From Porphyrobacter sp. GA68 (lineage in GTDB: Bacteria; Pseudomonadota; Alphaproteobacteria; Sphingomonadales; Sphingomonadaceae), in the NCBI RefSeq assembly GCF_022605525.1, contig NZ_JAKQYJ010000001.1, positions 1,464,794 to 1,528,793 on the forward strand: a stretch of 64,000 nucleotides of DNA, given 5' to 3'. How positions within the stretch are numbered: position 1 is the stretch's first letter; every line of letters starts with the position of its first letter. Shown piece by piece: positions 39,240-48,827 of this stretch. The translations under genes and the position numbers were made by a program. Below the pieces are notes generated by a model. The model did not search any database and was not told the origin of the DNA. It saw nothing but the letters and a program-made list of their open reading frames with translations.

Positions 39240-40493
39240 ATGGCCTTGAGTGAGATTCAGATCAAAAAAGCGAAGGCGGCTGAGCGTCCATACAAGCTTG
39301 CGGATGGGGAGGGATTATTCCTCCTCGTGCAAAAGAACGGCTCGAAGCTCTGGCGGCTGAAATACCGGTACCACGGGAAAGAGAAGCTGCTTTCTTTCGG
39401 TGCCTACCCCGAAGTCGGAATAGCGGCCGCAAGAGAACTCAAGAGAGCTGCCAAGGGTGTGCTGGCCAAAGGCAGGGACCCGATGGTTCACAAACCGGGT
39501 CGGGACTTCGAAGAGGCTAAGACCTTCAGGGCGATTGCCACCATGTGGCATGAGAACAGAGCAAGTAGTCTCAATCCCGCCCATGCGAAGCGTGTGTGGT
39601 CGCGGATGGAGCAGGACGTGCTTCCTGTCTTGGGCGAGCTCATGATGCATGAGATAACTCCACCAGAAGTCTTGAAGGTCATTCGGAAGATCGAGGAGCG
39701 CGGCGCGCTCGACATCAGTCGACGGGCCAAGCAGTGTATTGGTCAGGTATTCCAGTTCGCGATTGCCAGCGGACTTTGCGATTCCGATCCAACGGCGCAT
39801 CTTCGGGGGGCTTTGAAGCCACGTCCTCGGGTCAAGCATATGGCGAAGCTGCCTCTGGCACAGCTACCCGAACTCATCATCAAGATGGAGCGATACCAGG
39901 AAGAGGGTGAGAGACGATCCGAAATTACGCGGGCGGCATTGACCTTTGCGCTTCTTACATGGGTCCGGACAAAGGAACTCCGGTTTGCCAAGAAGCAAGA
40001 GTTTGAGGATCTAGCTGGAAACTCACCAGTTTGGCGCATTGGCGCTAATCGGATGAAAAGGGGCCGCGAGCATATCGTGCCATTGTCGCGACAAGCCGCT
40101 TCTCTTGCTCAAGATATGATCAGCAAGTCCGAAGCCGAATACGTCTTTCCAGGCCAGAAACCCAAGATGCCGCTTTCCGAGAATACGATGATCTATGGCC
40201 TCTATCGGCTCGGTTACCACGGGCGACAAACTGTTCACGGCTTCAGGGGTCTGGCGAGCACCTGGGCGAATGAGCAGCTGGTCGAGGTCGGCGAACCACC
40301 GATGTGGATCCGCAGATATCATGAAGACTGGGTTGAACTGCAATTGGCACACAGCGAAGAGAACGAGGTTCGTGGGGCATACAATGCTGCCGAATATCTC
40401 GCTCCCCGTCGTGCAATGCTGCAGGATTGGGCAGACTTCCTCGATTCCATCGGCGGCAAAGCACAAAACATAGCTGTGTTGAGAGCCGCTTGA
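39240..40493 (+). CDS. int: P4-type tyrosine recombinase/integrase
   Basis: The 417-residue integrase starts with the DUF4102-type arm-binding domain (1-90: SEIQIKKAKAAERPYKLADGEG region). A core-binding helical domain (95-190) and a catalytic domain follow. Catalytic candidates are Arg243 in WVRTKELRF, Lys273, His333/Arg336 in HGFRG, His371 in QLAHSE, and the nucleophile Tyr386 in YNAAEYLAPRR. Such integrases insert elements at tRNA 3' ends, matching its place beside tRNA-Met. The window contains no excisionase gene that I can recognise. Confidence 0.96.
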   Translation: MALSEIQIKKAKAAERPYKLADGEGLFLLVQKNGSKLWRLKYRYHGKEKLLSFGAYPEVGIAAARELKRAAKGVLAKGRDPMVHKPGRDFEEAKTFRAIATMWHENRASSLNPAHAKRVWSRMEQDVLPVLGELMMHEITPPEVLKVIRKIEERGALDISRRAKQCIGQVFQFAIASGLCDSDPTAHLRGALKPRPRVKHMAKLPLAQLPELIIKMERYQEEGERRSEITRAALTFALLTWVRTKELRFAKKQEFEDLAGNSPVWRIGANRMKRGREHIVPLSRQAASLAQDMISKSEAEYVFPGQKPKMPLSENTMIYGLYRLGYHGRQTVHGFRGLASTWANEQLVEVGEPPMWIRRYHEDWVELQLAHSEENEVRGAYNAAEYLAPRRAMLQDWADFLDSIGGKAQNIAVLRAA

Positions 40494-40500
40494 CCTGCTC

Positions 40501-40647
40501 CTAGGCGGGCACCTGCCCCAGCCATTCGACGCGAAGGCGGTCGAACCCGACAACGATACCCTCTGCGGTAACCTCAAATCCAAAGTCTTCGTTCGAGGGT
40601 TCGTAGTCATATCGAGCTATATGCCATCCATCGGCCGATAACGCTCT
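40501..40647 (-). pseudogene. Coding-like fragment without a start codon
   Basis: On the minus strand a 48-codon stretch reads as well-composed protein (from RALSADGWHIARYDYEPSN to VGFDRLRVEWLGQVPA) and ends in TAG at 40501. It is closed upstream by TGA and has no ATG, GTG or TTG in frame. It overlaps the end of the transglycosylase gene in a different frame. It may be the decayed 3' end of a gene, or may be reached by frameshifting from the upstream gene. No family is recognised. Confidence 0.3.
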
Positions 40648-41197
40648 TCACATATCCAGGTGTTTCCCGATTTTCCGGTATCCCGCCGGCTCGCGACACG
40701 GCGCCGGGGCCAGCGTTGTAGGCAGCTAGCGCGAGATGGATCGCACCGAAGCGCTCTAGCATCTGCTTCAGATACCGCGCGCCGCCATCGATGTTCTGAG
40801 CCGGATCGTGGCGATTGCTGACACCAAGTTCTCTTGCCGTTCCCGGCATGAGTTGAGCGAGCCCAGCGGCGCCAGCCGGACTGATCGCCATCGGGTTGAA
40901 CCGCGATTCCTGCCAAATCAGGGCCTGAAGCAGTCGAGGTGGCAATTGGTATCGCGCTTCAGCTTGCCGGATGAGTGGTTCGTACAAGGCTTCCTTGAAG
41001 CTTCTATCGATATAAGCCGTGCCGCCGTCTGGCTTGCCCAAGTAGATTGCAGTCGGGTTGAAAGCGCGCCCTTTGTCGGTTGTAGCCTCAACTGTGCCGA
41101 GGTCATGGTCGAAGACCTGAAACTCCTGCGCGCGCGCGGATCCCGAAATCGCAATCGCGAGCGCAGCGCAACCGCAGGCCACCAGAGACATTCGCAT
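40607..41197 (-). CDS. Lytic transglycosylase, VirB1-like
   Basis: The 196-residue protein has a signal peptide (cleavage near SARA-QE, residue 23) and an SLT domain. The catalytic Glu97 is in ALIWQESRFNP, followed by SPAGAAGLAQLMPGTA and ALAAYNAGPGAV. In conjugative elements such enzymes open peptidoglycan for the type IV channel. I prefer the ATG at 41197 because aaaggt lies seven bases before it; a GTG at 41212 is in frame. It sits far from the expected secretion genes and is opposite in direction to int. Confidence 0.92.
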   Translation of the reverse strand: MRMSLVACGCAALAIAISGSARAQEFQVFDHDLGTVEATTDKGRAFNPTAIYLGKPDGGTAYIDRSFKEALYEPLIRQAEARYQLPPRLLQALIWQESRFNPMAISPAGAAGLAQLMPGTARELGVSNRHDPAQNIDGGARYLKQMLERFGAIHLALAAYNAGPGAVSRAGGIPENRETPGYVKSVIGRWMAYSSI

Positions 41198-41336
41198 CGA
41201 ATTACCTTTCACCTTGCCTCGATCCGCAAGAGAACATAAATAGAACGAGTGGGTGTAGGAAAACGTTTTTTTGCAAGTTTATCCGAGAGGAGAGGGGTTC
41301 GTTTGGAGGGGGCAACTGTGAGGCGATGGAGCCGGT

Positions 41337-42251
41337 ATGCCTGTTTCGAATTCAACCCTGTCACGTCATTCGCTCGAGGGCACCGCCCGCAAGATCTGCG
41401 AAAGCCGAGGGGGCAAATGGTCCGGCACAAAGGGCATGGCCTGTTGCCCCGCGCATGATGACCGCACGCCGTCACTCGGTGTGTCGCTCGGCCGACAGGC
41501 CATCCTCTTCCACTGTTTCGCGGGATGCGATCAGCAGAGCGTGCTGGCTGCTCTGGCGCGTGAAGGTTTCGAGGCACCGGCGCTTTTTGCAGGTTCTGCG
41601 ACCACCAACGAACCCGAATCGACCAGCACCCGCAAACCCTCGGCGGTAGCGGTGAGGATCTGGCGCGATGCGCAGCCACTGCGTGCCAGTCCGGCAAAGG
41701 CATATCTTGAAAGCCGCGGCATCCTCGCCGCATCTCCTACGCTCCGCTTCCATCCACGAACGCCGCTTGGCCCGAAAGGACGGGCCCGCTTTCTGCCCGC
41801 CATGATCGCGGCAGTCAGTCTCGACGAGGGCCCGATCGCCATCCACCGCACGTTCCTGTCTACCGAGGCTTCAGGCAAGGCTGGCTTCGACAAGCCAAAG
41901 CGCGCGCTCGGCGCGCTCGGGGAAGCTGCCGTCCGCCTCTTTGCTCCGGCTTCTGGCCAGCTTGGCCTCGCAGAGGGCATTGAAAGCGCGATGTCGGCCT
42001 ACGCTCTTACAGGCATCCCCGTCTGGGCGACCCTGGGCAATGAGCGCTTCGGCCTCGTCAGCGTGCCCGAGAGCGTGACCGAGGTTCACCTCTTCGTCGA
42101 TCACGATGCGGGCGGCGAGCTGGCTGCGTCGCGTGCCACGGCCGCCTATGCCCGCGATGGACGCACGATCCACGTTCGCAAGCCGTCATCACGCGGTACC
42201 GATTGGAACGATGAACTGACAGCATGGCTGCGCCGCAAGACGGCGCCGTAG
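41337..42251 (+). CDS. CHC2-like zinc finger and TOPRIM domain protein
   Basis: The 304-residue protein has a primase-like zinc ribbon (Cys37, His40, Cys60, Cys64). A central DUF7146-like region covers about 115-200. A TOPRIM domain follows with Glu213 in LAEGIESAMS and the DxD pair Asp255/Asp257 in LFVDHDAGG. This set is common on plasmids and ICEs and is thought to support element replication or DNA processing after transfer. A primase polymerase core is not evident. The ATG at 41337 follows ggag at five bases. Confidence 0.88.
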   Translation: MPVSNSTLSRHSLEGTARKICESRGGKWSGTKGMACCPAHDDRTPSLGVSLGRQAILFHCFAGCDQQSVLAALAREGFEAPALFAGSATTNEPESTSTRKPSAVAVRIWRDAQPLRASPAKAYLESRGILAASPTLRFHPRTPLGPKGRARFLPAMIAAVSLDEGPIAIHRTFLSTEASGKAGFDKPKRALGALGEAAVRLFAPASGQLGLAEGIESAMSAYALTGIPVWATLGNERFGLVSVPESVTEVHLFVDHDAGGELAASRATAAYARDGRTIHVRKPSSRGTDWNDELTAWLRRKTAP

Positions 42252-42326
42252 AGGAGAGAGGGCTTCTCGAATTCCTGATCCGGCAGAGGGCGTGTCCCGA
42301 TGCCTTCATCAGGAGGACGAATTGCC

Positions 42327-45300
42327 ATGTTTCAATCAGACTTGTTTCCCGCCGGCGAGCAGTTGCCATCAGTGCCATCGGCTTACGCCGTTGGCGCTAG
42401 GATTGCCGAGCTTGTCGTATCAGGACGTCATCTTACCCGCGCCGACATTTCCAGCCTGTTTGCCGAAGAGACCGGTGCACAAGATTGGGGAAGCGCCTGG
42501 ACGATCGACGACTACAACAACGCCGTCGAGATCGGCGCTCTGCTCTGGCTTCGCGAGTCCTCGCGCATCGACCTGGCGACAAGCGTGCATGAAGCCGAAG
42601 CGCGGTTCGACTGGCTCGAAGCAGCCTTGCCGCCGCGGCACGTGCGCAGTGAAGGACAGGTCGAGCTCCAGCAATTCTCGACCCCGCCGATGCTGGCCTG
42701 GCTGATGGCGAAGGCCGCAGCTGTCTCGGCGCACGACACACTTCTCGAACCGTCCGCAGGCAATGGCGCCCTTGCTCTCTGGGGCAGCGTCCAGAACGCT
42801 TCGCTGCTCATCAACGAGATCGATCCGGCAAGACGAGACGGCCTGGCCCACGTCTTCCCTTCGGCCACGATCACTGCGCATGACGGGGAACTGATCGCGG
42901 ACCTGCATCGTGGCCCTGTTCCGTCGGTCGTGCTGATAAACCCGCCGTTCGCCCGCAGCCAGGAACGCGGCAAGGACGGCGAGACCGCGCAGCGCCACCT
43001 TCGTAGTGCAATCCGGGCCGCTGCCAATGGGGCGAGGATTGTTGCGATCATGCCCGACGGCTTCGATGCTTCCGCCTTCGCCAAGGCGCAGGGCGAAACA
43101 TCGCTGTTGCTCGATATTCGCTTGCAGCAGGTGTTTCGCCGCACCGGGACGAGTATCGCCGTTCGCCTGGTCGTGTTCGACAAGACGCAGACTGCGTCCG
43201 CGCCAGTTATCACCGGAGATACTGGCGACCTGATCGAAGTCCACGAGCTTATCACTGCGCTTCCGCCACGCGTACAGACCTCCGCCAACATCCATCGCTT
43301 GCCAGTCGGTAAGCCAGTGAGCCTCGTTGGTAAGACTTCAACGCATCGCGCGCCGGTCCGGCCGGTGGCGCCGTTTGCAGCGACAACACCAGCCACAGCG
43401 AATGCGATCGATCTTACCTATTCGGTCTTGGCCGACCCCGCACCGGTGCCCGAACAGACCGGCATCTATCTGCCATACCGGCCCAGCCGCATCGCGTTCG
43501 AAGATGCTCCGGTCCATCCCACCCCGCTCGTGGAATCGGTCGCCATGGGTTCTGTCGCGGCGCCTCAGCCGGACGTCACACCGCGTCTTCCCGCTGGCTG
43601 GCAGGCCGATGGCCTTCTGTCCGAAGCGCAGTGCGAGACATTGGTCTATGCAGCCCAGGCATTTGCGCGCGACCTGCCGGGCCAGTTCAAGGTCAGCCAG
43701 GAAGGCACCTCGCTCGAACTGTCCGAAGACGGGCACTCCTACCGCCAAGGCTTCTTCCTTGGCGATGGAACCGGAGCGGGCAAGGGACGGCAGATCGCAG
43801 CGGTCATCATGGACCGCTGGCTCGCAGGCGAGCGCCGCCATGTGTGGATCACCAAGAACGAGGCGCTGCTCGAAGATGCGCGCCGCGACTGGGAAGCGCT
43901 TGGCGGGCTACCGCTCGATCTCCAGCCGCTCTCACGCTGGAAACTCGGCCAGCCCGTAACGATGTCCGAAGGCATTCTCTTCGTCACCTATCCGACGCTG
44001 CGCTCGGGCCGCGCCGAGGATACGCGGCTCGACCAGATCCTTGCCTGGGCGGGCGAGGATTTCAACGGCGTGATCGCTTTCGACGAAGCCCATGCGATGG
44101 CTAATGCGCTCGGGGGCTCTTCAATCCGCGGCAAGGTCAAGGGCTCCGAACAAGGGATGGCGGGCCTCAGGCTGCAGAATCATCTCCCGCGCGCTCGCGT
44201 GCTCTACGCGTCTGCCACTGGCGCTTCGGATATCGCCAACCTCGGTTACACCTCCCGGCTCGGCCTGTGGGGACCCGAGACCGCTTTCCCGACCCACGAA
44301 GCCTTCATGACCGAGATCCGCGCGGGCGGCGTCGCGGCGATGGAGCTCGTCGCCCGCGACCTTAAGGCCCAGGGACTCTACCTTGCCCGTGCGCTGTCCT
44401 TCGCCGGGGTGGAGTACGAGATCCTCGAACATAGCCTGACCGACGCACAGGTTCGGATCTACGATGCCTATGCCGATGCCTGGGCGATCATTCACCGCAA
44501 CCTCGAAGCTGCGCTCGAGGCAACCCGCGTGGTCGACGAGTACAGCGGCGACACGCTCAACCGCAATGCCAAGGCTGCAGCGCTATCGATCTTCGAAGGC
44601 ACCAAGCAGCGCTTCTTTGCCCAGCTCCTGCTTTCGATGAAATTGCCGAGTTTGATCCCCGCGATGGAAGCGGCACTTGGCGAAGACCATTCGGTTGTCG
44701 TGCAACTGGTCTCGACCGCCGAGGCCATGCTCGATCGGCGCCTTGCCGACCTTAGCGTGGAAGAACGCGAAGCGCTCGATATCGATCTGTCCCCGCGTGA
44801 ATATGTCATCGACTATCTTGCGAAGAGCTTCCCGGTGCGCCTGATGCAGGTCTTCGCAGACGAGGACGGCAATCTCCACTCGGAGGCGATGAGCGACGAG
44901 GAGGGCAATCCCGTTTTCTGCCCGCGCGCCATTGCCGCGCGCGACGCGCTGATCGAACAGCTCTGCGCGCTGCCGCCCATTGCCACAGCACTTGACGCGA
45001 TTATCGAGCACTTCGGAACCGAGGCTGTGGCCGAAGTCACGGGCCGGACCCGCAGGTTGATATTGGGACGCGATGGTCAGCAGCGCCTCGAACGGCGAAG
45101 CCCCAGCGCCAATGTCGCCGAAGCGCAAAGCTTCATGGAAGGAACCAAGCGCATCCTGGTCTTCTCGGACGCGGGCGGTACGGGTCGATCCTACCATGCA
45201 GACCTTCATGCGAAGAACCAGCAGCGCCGGGTTCATTTCCTGCTCGAGCCGGGCTGGCGCGCCGACAACGCGATCCAGGGTCTCGGTCGTACCAACCGCA

Positions 45301-46574
45301 CCAACCAGGCCTCGGCCCCGCTGTTCCGCCCGGTGACCACCGACGTGAAGGGCGAGCGCCGGTTCATCTCGACCATTGCGCGAAGGCTCGATGGCTTGGG
45401 CGCGCTGACGCGTGGTCAGCGCCAGACGGGCGGTCAGAACCTGTTCGACCCGGCAGACAATCTCGAAAGCGACTACGCGCGCGACGCGCTCAGCCGCTGG
45501 TTCCAGCTGCTCTATGACGGCAAGCTCGAAGCTACGAGCTTCGGTAACTTCGTCGAGCGCACCTGTCTGCGACTTGAAAACCCCGATGGCGGGCTGACCG
45601 ACAATCTCCCGACGATTCAGCGCTGGCTCAACCGCATTCTCGCGCTACCGATCGCGCTCCAGAACGCGATCTTCGACGAATATCTCGGCCTCGTCGAAGC
45701 GCGGATCGAAGCCGCGCGCGAAGCTGGAACGCTTGACCAGGGATTGGAAACCGTGAGGGTTGATCACTTCACGGTGCTCGCCGATGAACTCCTGCGCACC
45801 GATCCTGTGACCGGAGCGGAGACCCGGCTCGTCTCGCTCGAAGTGAGCCGGCACCTTCGGCCCCTACGATTGCAGCGCCTGGTGCGGATGCACGAGATCG
45901 GCAGCCCGCACGCGATACCGATGCGCAATGCGCGCTCGGGCAAGATCGCACTGTCGGTTCCAGCCCGGCGCCTCATCGCTGACGACGGGGCCGTGATCGA
46001 ACGCCGACGACTGCTGCGCCCGCTCAAGTCCGCGAACTGGACGCTTGAAGCTCTCGGTGAAAGTCACTGGGAGGAAATTGGCGTCACCGCGTTCACCAGC
46101 GCCTGGCGGGCCGAGGAAAAGGAAGCCGCCGCTTCACCGGTGACCGAGCGCGTCCATCTCGCAACCGGGCTGCTGCTTCCGGTCTGGAAGCGCCTCCCCG
46201 GCGATCATGTCCGCGTCACCCGGCTCGTTGCCGAGGACGGCCACTCGATCATCGGCCGCGAAGTGCTCGATATCGATCTCGCTGCGATCGCCGAAACCTT
46301 TGGTCTTTCTGGGGTTACCGGACCAGCCGCAGAGCAGCTCGGTGACCTCGTCCTCGCCAGCGGCAAGCCGCTGGGCCTTGCGAGCCACGATCCACTCACG
46401 GTGAAGCGCTCGCTGGTCGGCGGCGAACAGCGCCTTGAACTGACCGGGTTCTCGCCCGACCGGCTCGAGTGGTACAAGGGCAAGGGCTGCTTCACCGAGA
46501 TCATCCGTTACCGCACGCGGCTGTTCGTGCCAGTCTCCGCAGCCTCGTCGGTCCTCCCCGCGCTTGCCGCCTGA
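42327..46574 (+). CDS. Strawberry-notch/DarB-like methylase-helicase protein
   Basis: The 1415-residue protein begins with an adenine-methylase-like domain. The SAM-binding loop EPSAGNG is at 141-147 and the catalytic-type NPPF at 205-208. From about residue 470 a superfamily 2 helicase of the strawberry-notch group follows. Its Walker A is GDGTGAGKGRQ near 479, its DEAH box lies in FDEAHAMANA near 585, and motif VI is GLGRTNRTNQ near 985. A long C-terminal region follows. Phage P1 DarB has a similar methylase-helicase make-up and protects incoming DNA from restriction; whether this protein does so is inference. The ATG at 42327 has a strong aggagg site. Confidence 0.85.
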   Translation: MFQSDLFPAGEQLPSVPSAYAVGARIAELVVSGRHLTRADISSLFAEETGAQDWGSAWTIDDYNNAVEIGALLWLRESSRIDLATSVHEAEARFDWLEAALPPRHVRSEGQVELQQFSTPPMLAWLMAKAAAVSAHDTLLEPSAGNGALALWGSVQNASLLINEIDPARRDGLAHVFPSATITAHDGELIADLHRGPVPSVVLINPPFARSQERGKDGETAQRHLRSAIRAAANGARIVAIMPDGFDASAFAKAQGETSLLLDIRLQQVFRRTGTSIAVRLVVFDKTQTASAPVITGDTGDLIEVHELITALPPRVQTSANIHRLPVGKPVSLVGKTSTHRAPVRPVAPFAATTPATANAIDLTYSVLADPAPVPEQTGIYLPYRPSRIAFEDAPVHPTPLVESVAMGSVAAPQPDVTPRLPAGWQADGLLSEAQCETLVYAAQAFARDLPGQFKVSQEGTSLELSEDGHSYRQGFFLGDGTGAGKGRQIAAVIMDRWLAGERRHVWITKNEALLEDARRDWEALGGLPLDLQPLSRWKLGQPVTMSEGILFVTYPTLRSGRAEDTRLDQILAWAGEDFNGVIAFDEAHAMANALGGSSIRGKVKGSEQGMAGLRLQNHLPRARVLYASATGASDIANLGYTSRLGLWGPETAFPTHEAFMTEIRAGGVAAMELVARDLKAQGLYLARALSFAGVEYEILEHSLTDAQVRIYDAYADAWAIIHRNLEAALEATRVVDEYSGDTLNRNAKAAALSIFEGTKQRFFAQLLLSMKLPSLIPAMEAALGEDHSVVVQLVSTAEAMLDRRLADLSVEEREALDIDLSPREYVIDYLAKSFPVRLMQVFADEDGNLHSEAMSDEEGNPVFCPRAIAARDALIEQLCALPPIATALDAIIEHFGTEAVAEVTGRTRRLILGRDGQQRLERRSPSANVAEAQSFMEGTKRILVFSDAGGTGRSYHADLHAKNQQRRVHFLLEPGWRADNAIQGLGRTNRTNQASAPLFRPVTTDVKGERRFISTIARRLDGLGALTRGQRQTGGQNLFDPADNLESDYARDALSRWFQLLYDGKLEATSFGNFVERTCLRLENPDGGLTDNLPTIQRWLNRILALPIALQNAIFDEYLGLVEARIEAAREAGTLDQGLETVRVDHFTVLADELLRTDPVTGAETRLVSLEVSRHLRPLRLQRLVRMHEIGSPHAIPMRNARSGKIALSVPARRLIADDGAVIERRRLLRPLKSANWTLEALGESHWEEIGVTAFTSAWRAEEKEAAASPVTERVHLATGLLLPVWKRLPGDHVRVTRLVAEDGHSIIGREVLDIDLAAIAETFGLSGVTGPAAEQLGDLVLASGKPLGLASHDPLTVKRSLVGGEQRLELTGFSPDRLEWYKGKGCFTEIIRYRTRLFVPVSAASSVLPALAA

Positions 46575-46678
46575 TCCCTCGGGCAGACCCCAATTTCAGA
46601 ATGAGAGTGGAGGGGGCCCTTTGGGCTTGTGGGCCTCGTGATCTTCGCGTGCGCCTTCAATCCATCAGGAGAACACCC

Positions 46679-48652
46679 ATGATCCAGTCCATTCCCTTGA
46701 AGAAGCTCGCTGCGAGCCCGCGCAACGTTCGCAAGTCGAGCGACGTGCTGGCGGACCTCCAACTGCGGGCAGATATTGCTGCGCGCGGCCTGCTGCAGAA
46801 CCTCGTCGTGCGCAAAGGAAAGCGCGGCAAGTTCGAAGTCGAGGCCGGCGGTCGCCGTCTCGCCGCGCTGCAGGCGCTGGCCGAAGAGGGCACCTTGCCT
46901 GACACGCACGAAGTCACCTGCCTCGTCATCGAAGGCGAGGAAAGCGAAGTGCGCGAAGCCAGTCTTGCCGAGAACTTCCAGCGTCTGGCGATGAATCCGG
47001 CCGACGAGGCGCAGGCTTTCGCGGCAATCGTCGAGGCAGGCGCTACCACCGAAGACGTGGCGCGCCGCTTCGGCCTCACCGTCCGGTTCGTCGAAGGACG
47101 TCTGCGCCTGGCAAGTCTCGCGCCATGTGTCTTCGAAGCGCTTGCCGAAGGCACGATCACGCTCGACATGGCCAAGGCCTATGGCGCGATATCCGACGTG
47201 GAGCGCCAGGCGCATGTCTATGCCGAGCTGCAGGAAGCCTGGTACCAGATCACGCCTGACACGATCCGCCGCATGGTGCTCGATGCCACGGTGCGTGGTT
47301 CCGATCCGCGTGCCGTGCTCGTCGGACGCGATGCCTACCTCGCCGCAGGCGGCCGGATCGAGCGCGAACTGTTCGACGATGATGCCAGCGAGAGCTGGAT
47401 CGATGTCGCGCTGCTCGAGGACCTTGCACACAAGGCGATGGCAGAAGCCGCAGAAAAGGTCGCGCTTGAGAATGGCATTGCCTGGGTACGCTCGACGCTT
47501 GGCACCTATGTCAGCCATGACCTTGTCGAAGGTCTGAGCCGTCTGCCTTGCGAACCTGCACCGATGACCGAGCAGGAAGCACAGGAGCTCGGCGAGCTCG
47601 AGGCCGACTACGACCGCGTCGCAGCCGTGCTCGAAGACGAGGATAGCGACGAGGACGAGGTCGCCAAGGCCGAACAGGAACTCGTCGTCATCGACCGCGC
47701 CATGCGCGCGCTCAATGACCGGCCGCCGGTACTCGCCGACGAACTGAAATCCAAGGCTGGCGCCTTCCTCGTCCTCTCGCGCAATGGCGAGCCGACATTG
47801 GTCCCGCAGTACTACACCGAGACCGAAGTTATTGCTGACGAAGGCGTGGTCGAGGCCATTGAAGCGAGCGGTGCGGCTAAGCCCAAGGGGAACTCGCTTT
47901 CCCAGCGTCTGCTCGACGAACTCGCAATGCAGCGCCGCGACATCCTGGCAATCCATCTCGCCAATGACCCGGCACTGGCGCTCGACTTCATGGTCTTCAC
48001 GCTTGCCGATGCCGATGCGCACGACTGGCGCGCTAAGAAAGCGTCGACGCTCGTCGGCTCGATCGCGTCCGGCCCGGTTGCCGGGTTCGAGGCCAAGGAT
48101 GCGCCGGCGAGCGCTGCCCTGGCCGAGTTTGCCGGGTCGCTCGATGAAAGCTGGCGTTCTGGCGAAAGCGATGTCGAGCGGTTTGCAAGGTTTCGGGTAC
48201 TTTCTGACGAGGCGCGTTCGGCCTGGCTCGGCCATGTCGTCTCGCGAACGCTCATCGCAAGCCTTGCCTGCGAAGGAGAACGATCGGTGCCGCTGCACGA
48301 AGCACTCGGCTCGCTGCTCGAAATCGAGACCGCGCATTGGTGGCGTCCCACGGCGGCGAATTACTTCGACCGCGTGGCAAAAGCCCGCACGCTCGAAGCG
48401 CTAGATGCTGCTGGGGGTCCGGAGCTGGTCAGTCGCTATGCCGCCTCGAAGAAGGCCGAATTGGCGAGCGCTGCCGAGCGCATCTTCTCCGGCAGCTTCA
48501 TTGGCGAGCCCGAGGTCAAGGAACGGGCGCAGGCTTGGGTTCCGCCGATCATGTGTTTCGCCGGTTCCGAAGAAGGCGAATTGTCCGACCACGAAGAAGA
48601 CGAGGCGGTCAACGCAGAAGTAACTGACGAGATTGCCGAGCAGGCTGCCTGA
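46679..48652 (+). CDS. Large ParB/Spo0J-like nuclease-domain protein
   Basis: The 657-residue protein opens with a ParB N-terminal domain (IPLKKLAASPRNVRK at 5-19; GGRR at 57-60 in place of the usual GERR; ENFQR at 98-102). An HTH segment (about 120-145) comes next, then a long C-terminal region with an acidic, coiled-coil-like part around 320-350. It is about twice the length of chromosomal ParB, and no parA lies next to it. Such proteins are standard in alphaproteobacterial ICEs and plasmids. Role in partition or as transcription factor is uncertain. The site aggag precedes ATG 46679. Confidence 0.88.
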   Translation: MIQSIPLKKLAASPRNVRKSSDVLADLQLRADIAARGLLQNLVVRKGKRGKFEVEAGGRRLAALQALAEEGTLPDTHEVTCLVIEGEESEVREASLAENFQRLAMNPADEAQAFAAIVEAGATTEDVARRFGLTVRFVEGRLRLASLAPCVFEALAEGTITLDMAKAYGAISDVERQAHVYAELQEAWYQITPDTIRRMVLDATVRGSDPRAVLVGRDAYLAAGGRIERELFDDDASESWIDVALLEDLAHKAMAEAAEKVALENGIAWVRSTLGTYVSHDLVEGLSRLPCEPAPMTEQEAQELGELEADYDRVAAVLEDEDSDEDEVAKAEQELVVIDRAMRALNDRPPVLADELKSKAGAFLVLSRNGEPTLVPQYYTETEVIADEGVVEAIEASGAAKPKGNSLSQRLLDELAMQRRDILAIHLANDPALALDFMVFTLADADAHDWRAKKASTLVGSIASGPVAGFEAKDAPASAALAEFAGSLDESWRSGESDVERFARFRVLSDEARSAWLGHVVSRTLIASLACEGERSVPLHEALGSLLEIETAHWWRPTAANYFDRVAKARTLEALDAAGGPELVSRYAASKKAELASAAERIFSGSFIGEPEVKERAQAWVPPIMCFAGSEEGELSDHEEDEAVNAEVTDEIAEQAA

Positions 48653-48682
48653 CCCCTCCTGACAGGTCCAAGTCGCTCGGCG

Positions 48683-48717
48683 GGCGGTCCGTCCCTTCCG
48701 GGACGGGCCGCCTTTTC
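48683..48717 (+). terminator. Terminator after the ParB-like gene
   Basis: A 13-bp stem (ggcggtccgtccc with gggacgggccgcc, one G-T pair) with loop ttcc is followed by tttt. It closes the plus-strand transcript just before the inserted minus-strand cassette. Confidence 0.85.
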
Positions 48718-48754
48718 AATGTAAGCTTTTGGGCCACTTGCTGACCGTCTCGTT

Positions 48755-48790
48755 TGGGAAAGGACGAGCAGCAAAGCTGCCCTTTCGTCC
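48755..48790 (-). terminator. Candidate terminator of the four-gene QueC cassette
   Basis: On the minus strand, about 40 bases after the PIN stop, ggacga and gcagc (separated by a four-base bulge) pair with gctgc-tcgtcc across a ttt loop. A short T-run (tttccc) follows. The short T-run makes this moderate. Together with the promoter at 52574-52602 it makes the cassette a self-contained transcription unit. Confidence 0.45.
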
Positions 48791-48827
48791 ACATCATCGA
48801 TTGGGGAAGAGCACGCAAGAATGCTGG

